Shown here in pieces: positions 7,479 through 16,770 of a DNA stretch of 64,000 nucleotides; within the stretch, counting starts at the first letter, position 1, and the number at the start of each line of letters is the position of its first letter. Both the position numbers and the translations under genes were made by a program. The notes under the pieces are model-generated. The model made no database searches, was not told the origin of the DNA, and saw only the letters and a program-made list of their open reading frames with translations. Source of the stretch: Rubripirellula tenax (GTDB taxonomy: Bacteria; Planctomycetota; Planctomycetia; Pirellulales; Pirellulaceae); the NCBI RefSeq assembly GCF_007860125.1, contig NZ_SJPW01000004.1:528372-592371 (forward strand). The letters run 5' to 3'.

Positions 7479-9848
7479 TCACCACGTTCCTTTTGGAAGA
7501 AACTTGGCGGATGTGTTTCCGTTTAGAGAGCCCTTGTGAAGTGAGTATGCCCCGTTTGCTTCGACGTGGCCGATAAACTCTTCTTGATCGAGATGGTGGC
7601 CGCCAACGAGGTGTCGATTTGACAATACGGTCCAAAACAACGCGAGGTTTTGTTCGGCTAGGAAGTGTTCCATTCGTTCTTGGCAAAGGAGTAACACGCT
7701 CGGCCCCGGCTGATAGATTGAGGGATCCATGGCAATCACCCGACCTTCAGAGTCTTGCCACGAGCCTTGGCTGCCTCGCTGCTTCAAATTCATGCTCGTC
7801 ACAAGTGGTTTGCTTGGCAGTTTGAAGCGAACGCTGTCAATCAGCGAGGAGTCTGACGGCGAGTACTCCCATGCGTATTCTTCGGCGGTAATGAGCAGTG
7901 GTGTTGGCAATGTTCGTCCATGCTCAGTCCCATCGTACCAGTCTGATACGGCCGATGACTCTGCCTCGATCTCTTTGTATCGCTCAGACCAAAAGTACTC
8001 GCCAAGAAAGATGTCGTTGGAGTAACCGTCGTTCTCCGGAAGTGAGTACTTTGCCCAACGCTGCCTATGAGCCCATTTCATGAGTTGGGGAACTGCCTTG
8101 GCCGACGCTAGGTAGCTGTTGATTGTGAACGTGATTCTACGCTGTGTACACTCAAACTCATCTTCACCGACGGGGACGGGGCTCATCCACCGATAGTGGC
8201 CATTGAGAGTCAGCCAACGACGCCCTTCGGTATCGGCGACACTGATCATATTCATTGGATCAGGGAGATCGGACTCGATCTTAGCCCACTGATTGTCAGA
8301 AATATCGTCGTTCCAACTCGAAATGGTCACTGGTGACCACCACGAAACCGGATGTGGTTCGTAGTTGTCGCACATAGTTTTTGAGATCGTGTTGGACGGG
8401 TCCATCTCTCGACCATAGATCAGCCGCCACGGTCCGTCGTATTGAAAGCTCACTTCGCTCGTCGCACTTCTCATCTCGAAATTGTCTGAGGCTCTCGCCT
8501 GCAACTCGCGAACCGCGAGCCAACTGTACTTCTTGCCGATGGTTTCGTGACTCGTAATCGCATCGTCGGAGTGGCGAAACTCGAGATCAAAATCGCCGAA
8601 GCGCTCAGCCGTCCAGCCTAACTGGATGACACGCCGAACGAGCCAACGCCTTGCACTCTCCGAGTCCAGGGTCGGCCGACTCCGATAAAGAGCATGCGGA
8701 TTCTCGACGTATTCCCGTATGATGCGATCGAACTGATTCCGCTTCCGGCTTCCTGATCTCAGGCTACGCCCGAATCGCTCGATTGCAGCCGCAATTTCGT
8801 TTTCCGTTTCGTCGTCGGATACAGCCATGTCATCAGCGAGATCCCCCACCGATTGACGCAAACCAAGAAGGACCTTATCAGATTCTTTTAGTTGCAGGTC
8901 ACGAATTGATTCGAGCAAGGCGTACTGTCGCTCCGTGAGCGACTGCTCGAAAGAGGTCAGCAATTCACGTGGACTATGCTTGCGTGGTTCGTCAAGCCTG
9001 AAAGTGCTCCATCTGTCAAACGAACACGCATGCTCGGCAAATTTGTTGTAGTGTCCGGTGATGTACTGCGTGAAGCGATCATCAGCTATATCTCGGCATT
9101 CTTCTTTGGTCGGGAAATCGGCTGGTGCTGGCCATTGGCTTCGGTATGGGGGACGAATGAGATCAACGTCGATCGCCAAGTCGCAGCCAATGTGAATCGC
9201 GTACTCAATCGTTTGCCGCGCGTAGTCCCTGAGCAGCAGGTGAATGGGCGGATTACCATCTGCAAAAACACTATCGAACACGACCTGTGCAAGTTCGCGA
9301 ATTCCTGCTTCATCGTTCGATCGTAGCGCACATCCGTAGGCGACCGCGTTTAGTCGCTCGCGGACGTACAAATCATCAACGTCGTTGAACTGTCGATACA
9401 CTCGACAAAACAGTGGCAGACGCCGCTGAAAGAGGCACACCATAGCCTTGGTCGTTCTGTCACGCACTTCGCGGTTAGACGTCGTCAAGAACCAACCAAG
9501 AGTAACGCCAGCCAGTTCGACGATTTCGTCATCGAAAGCCTCGGACGTACCCGCATTCCATGCCCATGCGATCAAACGGTCGACCCTGCCGCCTTGGCCA
9601 TGTCGATTATGAAGAAAAGTGGACCACCACACGTCACGATCCGCCATGCACTCCGCCGATAGCTTTCGATTCAACCAATTGGCGTTTAACGGATGGTTGG
9701 GGACGATTGAAAGTGAAAGCACTGAATCCCAAAACTCGGATTCCAACTCGGCTTGATCCGTGATGGTGGATTCGACGTATGCAAACAGTTCGCTACTGAA
9801 CGCATCGGATGAACGCCAAATCAAACTGGAAACGACAGCCCGTTGCAC
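7479..9848 (-). CDS. Large STAND/Avs-like C-terminal protein, N-terminus missing
   Basis: A 789-residue protein with no signal peptide. Residues about 95-185 (AGVTLGWFLTTSNREVRDR, TKAMVCLFQRRLPL, VDDLYVRERLNAVAYGCAL) resemble the helical sensor part of large STAND NTPases of the AVAST/Avs type, where an xDRxTKALVxLL block and a DDPYVxERLxAVAYG block recur. Later there is a Trp-rich region (GKKYSWLAVRELQAR, EEYAWEYSPSD). No Walker A or B motif is present, so the NTPase domain that should precede this region is absent. The visible start (GTG at 9848) is probably not native; the frame stays open to about 9953 and then meets an ISKra4-type relic. The gene is likely a truncated defence gene. Family call moderate to low. 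Confidence 0.45.
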   Translation of the reverse strand: MQRAVVSSLIWRSSDAFSSELFAYVESTITDQAELESEFWDSVLSLSIVPNHPLNANWLNRKLSAECMADRDVWWSTFLHNRHGQGGRVDRLIAWAWNAGTSEAFDDEIVELAGVTLGWFLTTSNREVRDRTTKAMVCLFQRRLPLFCRVYRQFNDVDDLYVRERLNAVAYGCALRSNDEAGIRELAQVVFDSVFADGNPPIHLLLRDYARQTIEYAIHIGCDLAIDVDLIRPPYRSQWPAPADFPTKEECRDIADDRFTQYITGHYNKFAEHACSFDRWSTFRLDEPRKHSPRELLTSFEQSLTERQYALLESIRDLQLKESDKVLLGLRQSVGDLADDMAVSDDETENEIAAAIERFGRSLRSGSRKRNQFDRIIREYVENPHALYRSRPTLDSESARRWLVRRVIQLGWTAERFGDFDLEFRHSDDAITSHETIGKKYSWLAVRELQARASDNFEMRSATSEVSFQYDGPWRLIYGREMDPSNTISKTMCDNYEPHPVSWWSPVTISSWNDDISDNQWAKIESDLPDPMNMISVADTEGRRWLTLNGHYRWMSPVPVGEDEFECTQRRITFTINSYLASAKAVPQLMKWAHRQRWAKYSLPENDGYSNDIFLGEYFWSERYKEIEAESSAVSDWYDGTEHGRTLPTPLLITAEEYAWEYSPSDSSLIDSVRFKLPSKPLVTSMNLKQRGSQGSWQDSEGRVIAMDPSIYQPGPSVLLLCQERMEHFLAEQNLALFWTVLSNRHLVGGHHLDQEEFIGHVEANGAYSLHKGSLNGNTSAKFLPKGTW

Positions 9849-10143
9849 GCAACTAAAAGAGCTAGCTCCGGGTGTCGTCTCGCCAGGGCGCGAGTTTACG
9901 CGGCCAATTGATGGTTCGTGGTAGCTTTGGGTGCGTAAGGTCGTATCGACGCCTCATTAGCCTTCAAGACCGCGCCATAGGTTGACTCCCACGTTCGTGT
10001 GGTCTCTTCAGGGCGCAGTTTGACGGTTGATTGAGGTGCGTCGGTTTCGCGGCATTGCGTAACCTCGGATTGGTGTTTCAGAACAAGGGCGTCCCGCGTC
10101 ACACTGATGTTGCAAAACAAAAAGGCAACAACAGGACGCCCTC

Positions 10144-10815
10144 ATGGATGAGAGTAATCGCTGGGGTCACCAGCACGCAACAGATGCTCAGCAAAACGCC
10201 CTCGCGCAAGATATCGTCGAGCAGGTTTTCGATGAGATCCGCTCTCGTCTCGTTGAAGCCGTCGACGGATTCCTCAAAGAACCGATTTCACCGACAGCGC
10301 TGCATCGATTCGAACTCGCTCTGCTGCTCTTGGTTCGCGAAATCGGACGCTTGATTCTCCAGGGAGTCGTTCAATCACTCGAACCATCCGGCGCGACTCG
10401 TCTTCCCAAAGATCTGTATTATCAGTGCGGAGGATACGGAAGTCGCGCCAAACCAACGCCCAATCGTTCGATCGCCACTCGCTTTGGAATCATCGTCCTG
10501 TGGCGAACGGGATTCCGAAGTTGGCAGCGAGACGAAGAGACGATCTTCCCGTTGGAGTTGATGCTGGGGCTGGTCGAAAACGTTTCACCCGCCATGCTCG
10601 ATTGGATCGGACAGGAGATTGCCGCCGCCGGCATGAGCCAACAAGCGACACTCGATGGAACGGGCAAATTCCTGGACTGGCTTACGTGACAGACTCGGGC
10701 AGCAACGAAACGGAGTACTTTCGTCGCGTTCTGAAGAAGATGAAGCATCCGATCAGCGGCAAGAAGTTGGACTGGACTCGGGTGGCCGACTTCTATCATG
10801 TCAGCGAGCGGGTGA
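10144..10815 (+). pseudogene. ISKra4-family transposase relic
   Basis: The first frame (10144-10689) carries the ISKra4-type N-terminal half, including RFELALLLLVREIGR, CGGYGSRAKPTPNRS, GIIVLWRTGFRSW and EETIFPLELMLGL. It runs into a stop after LDWLT. A second frame continues with YVTDSGSNETEYFRRVLKK and KHPISGKKLDWTRVADFYH, which belongs to the same family, up to about 10815. A frameshift, a missing central part and loss of the C-terminal catalytic half show this is dead. It lies against the truncated STAND-like gene and may have caused that truncation. Confidence 0.65.
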
Positions 10816-11220
10816 AGGTTGAGAAATCGCTCGAAGCCGATTGGGCGTTGCGCCTTGCCGGTGGGGAGCGAATTGTTGAGGTAAAGCCAACACCCAACGA
10901 CGAAGCAGATTGGATCGTGCGTTTGGTTTCAACCCACAGCAAAGAAAGTCCACGAATCGAACGAGTCGAGATCGCCCGCGCCGGCAATGACGTTCAATTT
11001 CGCAGGAGTGAAGTTCGACACTTCGTTCCTGGCAACCTCTTCTACTTCGGCTTTGATGTTCAAACGGGTATCGGAACGATCTCTAACGCATCGTTTGGTA
11101 TCGGCGGAAGTGATTGGAAGTCGTCGGACCAGCGAATCAATTTGGAACCGACGTTGTTGGAAGCCCTCGAGGTGCCACTTCTCGCCGAGCTTGAAAGAAG
11201 GGCTGCCGGGACGAGCGTCC
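10815..11220 (+). pseudogene. Unidentified gene fragment after transposase relic
   Basis: The frame of the transposase relic continues into an unrelated stretch of about 130 residues (ALRLAGGERIVEVKPTPNDE, DWIVRLVSTHSK, ERVEIARAGNDVQFRRSE, FDVQTGIGTISNASFGIGG). Composition looks like real protein but no family is recognised. It has no start of its own and decays after about 11220. Confidence 0.3.
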
Positions 11221-11358
11221 AGAGGCGTCGGGGCGTTGAAGAAGCCCGCCACGCAATTGCTCGATTATCCCTGCCAGAGTTTTCAGCATCCGTGCTGTTC
11301 CTGTTGCCGAACCCGGCAGCCCTGTGGATTGGTGTGTTCGCAAACTGCGAAAGAATGC

Positions 11359-11520
11359 TCAGCCGGCCGACGGCGGCACGATCTTGTTGAAGCGGAGACC
11401 GCGGTGAGGGTTTGCAACCGCCTTCTTACCGGCCAGATGTTTGTCGGCCGCGATTTGATCGGTCACCTGCTGCATCATGTCTGCCAGCATCGCCAATGCA
11501 TTACTACGACGGGAGCTAGT
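11359..11520 (-). pseudogene. Short coding remnant
   Basis: On the minus strand about 53 open residues read like real protein (NALAMLADMMQQVTDQIAAD, KKAVANPHRGLRFNKIVPPS) and end at a stop at 11359-11361. No start is seen, and an in-frame stop lies just upstream at about 11520. Family unknown; possibly from the same phage-like source as the terminase relic at 12040. Confidence 0.25.
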
Positions 11521-11585
11521 TCACGGAATGCATCCCCACATTCACGCTGCCCATGCTCAGCATGAAGCAAAAATCGGTTAGCCGA

Positions 11586-11753
11586 TCACGTCAGTGTATT
11601 TTCATCGTCGAGATTCCGTGGCTCGTTGCGACCTAAGTAATTGAAGAACTTTGCCCATGCCCACGACATTGAAAATCCTAGGAAGGCAAGAAAGGCGAAG
11701 AGTCCGAGCCCAAAAACGAGGTAATCGAGCCAAGCTGGTAATGGTAATGACAC
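11586..11753 (-). CDS. Small single-pass membrane protein
   Basis: A 55-residue ORF starting at GTG 11753, with GGAG six bases upstream. One strongly hydrophobic helix (about residues 10-30, with LVFGLGLFAFLAFLGF) is followed by WAWAKFFNYLGRNEPRN and an acidic tail. The ribosome-binding site and clear membrane profile support it. Function unknown. Confidence 0.45.
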   Translation of the reverse strand: MSLPLPAWLDYLVFGLGLFAFLAFLGFSMSWAWAKFFNYLGRNEPRNLDDENTLT

Positions 11754-12039
11754 TGATCTCTCCAATGCTGTAATCGGGCCTGCGGTTCCGAACTAGAGCC
11801 CTTCGAAGAAAAGAAGGTTTGGTCTGATTCGCAAATTCCGAGTGGGACTGGTGGGAACAGAAATTGGTACGCAGACTCTTCTGGATATTGGACTCGCGTG
11901 CTCCAGTGGCTGACGTTGGAACCTTTGGAAACACGGATCGGAGCAAACTTTCAGGCGGTCGACTTAGATTCTCTTCCGGCGTTGAAGTTCTTTGAAGCTC
12001 ACTCGCTCACACTTCGGTGCAGATGGTCGATCGGTTCCG

Positions 12040-12400
12040 AATAATAACGTACCCTGCATCGAGGCAGCGACGGCGGAGCCGACGAGGCAGTCGAGGCAGT
12101 GGTTGTCGGGTAATTCAGGGCGGGCTTTCCATTCGTCGACGGTTCAGCCTCAGCCTTCGGTTTTGATGAAATACTCGGCGTTGATTGGTTCTGCAAAGCT
12201 TCAATTGGTTTCCGATTGCGTTCCGTAGACGGAGAGACATCCGCGGTCACCCATTGCGACGGCGAGGCGTGCGTGGGTGAGTGACTTCCACCAATTGGTG
12301 TCATAGATCACGTGACAGATCGCTCATTTGCCGAAGATACTCGTCGGCAAGATGTACGACAGCGGCTAGCGAACACCCGGCGTCGGCCGCCGGAGCGTCG
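12040..12400 (-). pseudogene. Terminase GpA C-terminal relic
   Basis: The minus-strand translation, read with frame changes, gives IFGK-stop-AICHVIYDTNWWKS, then HARLAVAMGDRGCLSVYG, then INAEYFIKTEG, TVDEWKARPELPDNH and LDCLVGSAVAASMQG. This parallels, residue for residue, the C-terminal part of the terminase gene at 28817. At least two stop codons and a frameshift make it dead. The two copies show that the phage-like module was duplicated or acquired twice. Confidence 0.7.
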
Positions 12401-12506
12401 AAAAGAATCTTAAAAAGTCGCTTCGGTGTGCAGGACCGACGGCATTTTCTGTGAGATCTTCAAGCTGGCGGTTGGTCCAACCGCCGTCACGAAATGATCT
12501 AACTAC

Positions 12507-12702
12507 TCACATTCCGCACCCCTGAAACAAGGTTCGACGACCGCCCCAATTGAATCGGCAAAAAACGGTGTTTTCCGATTTCGAGTTCTTGCATGCGATC
12601 CGTGTTTGGTACGGGGTGCCTGACTTTGATTCCTCCGAATCGCAAAAAACACTGCAATTTGTTGGGTCAAACGCAACTTGAAGTTTAGGGTGCGGAATGT
12701 GA
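12507..12702. mobile_element. 196-bp MITE-like element
   Basis: The ends are a perfect 15-bp inverted repeat, TCACATTCCGCACCC at 12507-12521 and GGGTGCGGAATGTGA at 12688-12702. The flanks repeat CTAACTA (12499-12505 and 12703-12709), as expected of a 7-8 bp target duplication. There is no internal ORF. It is a nonautonomous transposable element; the source transposase is not in this window. Confidence 0.65.
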
Positions 12703-12797
12703 CTAACTAAGTCGCGTCGGTCACGCCACCTACGGCGCTATCGTGACAGCAACAAACGATTGCGAATCTCGAATTGGAAATCCAGAAAGGTCCCCGA

Positions 12798-12935
12798 GTC
12801 ATACTCTACCCAATCCGAGGTCTCGTTGAGCCAGATGCATTTGACCGTTTGAAACTGGCTCACGAGTACATGTCGCTAATTGACTTGGGACAGGTGAAAA
12901 CGCGAGCGGAACTGGCGTTAATCCGGAGACCATGA
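12798..12935 (+). pseudogene. Recombinase-associated HTH remnant
   Basis: About 45 open residues (EPDAFDRLKLAHEYMSLIDL, then GQVKTRAELA) match the segment that precedes the helix-turn-helix in recombinase-type proteins usually found with DUF2924 in planctomycetes. The reading stops just where the HTH should begin. It is an isolated fragment; call from memory. Confidence 0.35.
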
Positions 12936-12965
12936 CCGTGGCCGACCGCACAAAGGAAGCGATCA

Positions 12966-13196
12966 CTACTTCTGCCGATGTTGTTCGTGATATTCGCGGG
13001 GTGTCATATTGCGGTGTTTCCAAAACAGAACGCTCAGGTATTCTGGGCATTCGAGGCTACAGCGGTTTGCGATTCGATCCAACGTGAGGTTGGTTTCACG
13101 AAGTTCCCTTTTTGCTTTCGCCAGCCGCGTCGCCGTGATCAATTCGTGCAGTGTTATTCCCACCGCACATTTAGATCGTGTTTCCAGAGCCCGTTG
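12966..13196 (-). pseudogene. AraC-type DNA-binding domain relic
   Basis: The minus-strand translation carries the C-terminal double-HTH domain of AraC/XylR regulators: ITLHELITATRLAKAKRELR, TNLTLDRIANRC, then CPEYLSVLFWKHRNMTPREY. The N-terminal ligand domain is absent and the sequence upstream belongs to the sigma-factor region, so it is a truncated remnant. The C-terminal end looks intact. Confidence 0.5.
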
Positions 13197-13293
13197 GCGG
13201 CCGAATAGCAAAGAAATTTGTCCCGCTTTTCGTCCGATTCGACGCTTATATGTATGCTCTCGCTTAAAAGCGCTCTCTCGGATCGACGACGTG

Positions 13294-13833
13294 ATGGATT
13301 CAGACAAAAATCGAGATCAAATATTGAAGGAAGCCTTTGGTTACCACAAGGCGCTCGTGGCGTATGCCTACGGCCTGCTGCGGGACTATGCCCTGGCCGA
13401 GGACGCTGTTCAGAGCGGTTACGTGGCCTTAACGAAGCGATTTGACACGATTTCGGGAGATTCGGTGCTCGCCTGGTGCCGGGGTGCTGTTCGTCTGGAG
13501 GCGCTTCAGCTTCTTCGAAAGCGCGGCAAGGTGCCGTCGTTAGAAGAAACCCTGCTTTTCGACGCGGTTGCCGATGCGTTCGAGATTGAGCAAACGCCCG
13601 AGCGAGAAGCCATGCGATTGGAGCGGCTGGAGAAGCTGCGCGACTGTTTCGCGAAAGTTCCCACGCGTTCCCAAAAAATGATTGGCGGGCGATATCTGGA
13701 TGGGCTCGGCCTACGGGAACTGGCGCTGCGGTTGAACATGAGTGAGGCAGCAGTTCGCAAGGGTATCTATCGAACGCGCTTACTTCTTCGAGAATGCATG
13801 GAACGTACCCCAATCGCACCGAGGTCGACATGA
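13294..13833 (+). CDS. ECF RNA polymerase sigma factor
   Basis: A 179-residue sigma-70 family factor of the extracytoplasmic-function type. Region 2 covers residues about 10-75 (HKALVAYAYGLLRDYALAED with AVQSGYVALTKRFD). Region 4 (about 125-170) includes RSQKMIGGRYLDGLGLRELA and LRLNMSEAAVRKGIYRTR. The ATG at 13294 gives the usual family length. The stop overlaps the FecR-like gene (ATGA at 13830), the standard planctomycete sigma/FecR pairing. It probably directs transcription of the polysaccharide locus downstream. Confidence 0.85.
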   Translation: MDSDKNRDQILKEAFGYHKALVAYAYGLLRDYALAEDAVQSGYVALTKRFDTISGDSVLAWCRGAVRLEALQLLRKRGKVPSLEETLLFDAVADAFEIEQTPEREAMRLERLEKLRDCFAKVPTRSQKMIGGRYLDGLGLRELALRLNMSEAAVRKGIYRTRLLLRECMERTPIAPRST

Positions 13834-15359
13834 ATCATGAATTTGATCAATTTTTCGACGCTTACCTCGCTGGTGAACTCAGCGCGGAGCAATCGGTTGA
13901 CTTCGCTGAGAAACTGGATTCCGATCCCGGTTTTCGCGCGGCATTTGTCGGCTTTGTAGAGGAGTCTCATGAGCTCGCCAGTGTTGCTGGCGAAGTTGCG
14001 GATTCACGTCCGGAGAAGAAGATCTCTTCTCTATCGACATCAACGTTCCGAGCCATTTCCGCAGCAGCAGCGGTCTTATTGTTAGTGGTCGCGGGATGGT
14101 TGTTGTGGCCTTGGCAGAACGCTGACGATCCCAAACTTGCCGACGTTACCGGAGAGGCCCTGGATCACAGCGTGGCTCAACTGGAGAAGGCAGTCGGAGT
14201 CCGCTGGATCGGTTCGGTTCAGCCCGCCCAGGGAGCTGCGTTGGAGCCGGGGATTCTCCGCATTGCCGGAGGAGTCGCTCAGCTTGAGTTCTATAGCGGC
14301 GCCCAGGTGATTGTTGAAGGTCCGGCTGAATTCGAACTCATCTCGGCCTATCACGCGCGCTGCCTTCAAGGGAAGATTCGGGCTCGCGTGCCAAAGCAGG
14401 CGCAGGGGTTCTCGATTCAGACGGCCTCGTTTGAGCTGATCGACCTCGGTACGGAATTCGGGATGGACGTTTCCACTTCCGGCGCTGCGAACGTTCGCGT
14501 GTTCGATGGTGAAGTGGAACTTCATGCTGAAAATCGTGCGAAGCAATCCGTGCTCGGTGGGCAGGCAATTGCAATCGACGCGGAGGGGAATTCTTCGCTG
14601 ACGCAGAATGAGTCTTCTTCATATCCAGACTTTGCCGAAGTTCAGGCGCGAGCCGATTCCGATGCGATGGCGAAGCTGGAGCGATGGAGAAAATGGAATG
14701 AGTCTCTCCGTTCTGACTCACGCATCGTCGCCCGATTCGATTTTCAAGATCGAACGATTGACCAGGGAGCGATCGTGGGATGTCGTTGGGCCGAAGGTCG
14801 CTGGCCGGGCAAGGGCGCACTTGAATTCCGCCACACCGGAGATCGTGTGCGTGTTTCGATACCAGGTAAGTTTTCCCAGCTCACCCTAGTGACTTGGATC
14901 CGATTGGACGCGTTACCAAGGCTGCGTCACCAAGCCTTGTTGTTAACGGATGAATATCGACCGGATCACATTCATTGGCAAATTCCCCCCATTGGCGGGC
15001 TGGCCCTGAAAGCGAGGTTGAAGCGTGGAGAATCAATCGTCAAGCCAGGGCAAATACCGAATGTTTTCGATCAAAATGCACTCGGAGTCTGGAGTCACGT
15101 CTGCTCTACGTTCAGTCAGCAAGAAGGAATGGTCCGGCACTACCTCAATGGGAAAGAAGTCTCGGAGCATGTTTTCGATTATGGTCGCCCACTTCAGATC
15201 GGTGTCGGAGATATCGGCAACTGGAGTGTGCCAGCCAAAATGCTCAGAGGGCCGGGTCCGCCTCGCAATTTTGTTGGCGCCATGGATGAGATGACGATTT
15301 GGAACGTGACGCTTTCCCCTGATGAAATACACGACATCTATCAACAGCACAGGCCGTGA
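13830..15359 (+). CDS. FecR/LamG-domain membrane anti-sigma-type protein
   Basis: A 509-residue protein. The N-terminal 70 residues form a short cytoplasmic helical domain (MNHEFDQFFDAYLAGELSAE) that should bind the partner sigma factor. A membrane helix spans about 74-95 (AAAAVLLLVVAGWLLWPW). A FecR-type beta domain (about 105-260) contains VIVEGPAEFELISAYHARCL and ELIDLGTEFGMDV. The C-terminal 200 residues form a concanavalin-like LamG fold (RFDFQDRTIDQGAIVG, LVTWIRLDALPR, MDEMTIWNVTLSPDEI). This end is likely periplasmic and may sense sugar polymers. Its start overlaps the sigma gene by 4 bases. It is the presumed switch for the genes from 15.4 to 28.5 kb. Confidence 0.85.
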   Translation: MNHEFDQFFDAYLAGELSAEQSVDFAEKLDSDPGFRAAFVGFVEESHELASVAGEVADSRPEKKISSLSTSTFRAISAAAAVLLLVVAGWLLWPWQNADDPKLADVTGEALDHSVAQLEKAVGVRWIGSVQPAQGAALEPGILRIAGGVAQLEFYSGAQVIVEGPAEFELISAYHARCLQGKIRARVPKQAQGFSIQTASFELIDLGTEFGMDVSTSGAANVRVFDGEVELHAENRAKQSVLGGQAIAIDAEGNSSLTQNESSSYPDFAEVQARADSDAMAKLERWRKWNESLRSDSRIVARFDFQDRTIDQGAIVGCRWAEGRWPGKGALEFRHTGDRVRVSIPGKFSQLTLVTWIRLDALPRLRHQALLLTDEYRPDHIHWQIPPIGGLALKARLKRGESIVKPGQIPNVFDQNALGVWSHVCSTFSQQEGMVRHYLNGKEVSEHVFDYGRPLQIGVGDIGNWSVPAKMLRGPGPPRNFVGAMDEMTIWNVTLSPDEIHDIYQQHRP

Positions 15360-15430
15360 ATCCATGAGCTGCGATAAGGAAATGGCAAACATCTATGAGA
15401 GAACAGAAACTAACAAATCGGTATAGACAT

Positions 15431-16762
15431 ATGATAAATCGCAGACAATCAATTCAGAAGGTTCTTTCAGGAATTGGAGCCGCTGCTTTCGGGTCTTCAG
15501 TATTACCTCAACTCACCCAGGCCGCTTCCACAAACACCGGGTATGCAGGTGGACCAAAGCGAGTCGTATTCTTCATGCAGAACAATGGGTTCGACCCCAA
15601 AAGCTGCGTCCCAACTAATGTGGCTAATAACGGCTCCCTTGCCTCAGCAATTTTGCCGAAACAAATTGAAGCCCTCAATCCCTACAAAGAAAAGCTTCAT
15701 ATTGTTAACGGTCTTCACGGGAAGCATACGAGTGCTACTCACAGTGCTTTTTTTGGTGCTCTGGGAGGTTACCGCGGAAGTAATGGCGTTCCTCCAAGCG
15801 CCTCCACAATCGATTACGAATTAAGCAAAATCCTCCCCGAAACTTTGCTCCCCCATCTCTGCATTGGGATGGACGCCCTCGAAAACATGACTACGAAGCC
15901 AACTGTAGCCAACCTATCCGCAAGTGGTGCAGGGCAAACGATTCCCATGTATTCGAACCCGAATCATCTCTACCAACTTCTTTATGGAAGTATTTCCAGC
16001 GGGGAAGTTCGTAGTCAATATGAAGCCGATAGCTCTACGCTGGAGCTGGTCGAATCCCTGGCAGTCTCAAAAGCCAGAGGACTCTCAGCAAGCGAAAAGG
16101 AACGCTACAGTAAGTTCACCCGCGGGCTCGGTGATATCAATAACTTACGAGGCAAACTCGAAAACGCGTCTGACCAACTTGCCCAGTTCGCTCCCGAGAT
16201 AGATGAGCGTTATCAAAACCCAGAATTTGAAACCGACTGGCACGATACCCTGCTCGACCTCGGAATCTCTGCCCTGAAGTCAGGAACAACCAGCGTCCTC
16301 ACTGTGGGGTCGGGGCGAGGAGATATCTTTGGCTCATGGAAGGGACTGGGAGTGGAAGTGCAAGGTCACAAACTCGGACACATGCCACAAGCTGGGAATC
16401 CCATCTGGGATCGTATTCGCCAATACAACATGAGGATGCTCATCAAAATCATGGAAGAGCTGGAAAGCGTCCCAGAGGGGAGCGGCACCATGATGGATAA
16501 CACACTCATCGTTTACACGAGCAACAACGCAGACAGACAACACACCAACGGGGCTAACTGGCCTGTGATGTTACTTGGAAACTGTGGTGGTGCATTCAAA
16601 ACTGGTCGCTTCACCCAGCTAGACGGAACCCGCCCTATCAATGCACTTTACACCTCGATCTTGAAGACGGCAGGCGTCAATACAGAACGCTTTAACATGT
16701 CAGAAACAATGGCAGGTCACTATGACTCCGGGACAGGGCCCATCAAGGCAATCATCGCCTAG
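15431..16762 (+). CDS. DUF1552 family exported protein
   Basis: A 443-residue DUF1552 (PF07586) protein, a planctomycete/verrucomicrobial family related to DUF1501 and sulfatase-like folds, with no assigned reaction. A twin-arginine signal is visible ([19 protein letters not shown], residues 3-21), so it is exported folded. Family blocks include [35 protein letters not shown] and [18 protein letters not shown]. An earlier start at 15395 is possible, but 15431 puts the Tat motif at the N-terminus. It sits 8 bases before a DUF1592-type cytochrome, its normal partner. Base composition looks more AT-rich than neighbours, suggesting transfer. Confidence 0.8.
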   Translation: MINRRQSIQKVLSGIGAAAFGSSVLPQLTQAASTNTGYAGGPKRVVFFMQNNGFDPKSCVPTNVANNGSLASAILPKQIEALNPYKEKLHIVNGLHGKHTSATHSAFFGALGGYRGSNGVPPSASTIDYELSKILPETLLPHLCIGMDALENMTTKPTVANLSASGAGQTIPMYSNPNHLYQLLYGSISSGEVRSQYEADSSTLELVESLAVSKARGLSASEKERYSKFTRGLGDINNLRGKLENASDQLAQFAPEIDERYQNPEFETDWHDTLLDLGISALKSGTTSVLTVGSGRGDIFGSWKGLGVEVQGHKLGHMPQAGNPIWDRIRQYNMRMLIKIMEELESVPEGSGTMMDNTLIVYTSNNADRQHTNGANWPVMLLGNCGGAFKTGRFTQLDGTRPINALYTSILKTAGVNTERFNMSETMAGHYDSGTGPIKAIIA

Positions 16763-16770
16763 AACAGTAT

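Noticed and set aside
13154-13831. Long minus-strand frame opposite the sigma factor
   Set aside because: Antisense shadow of a clear sigma factor; no family pattern.
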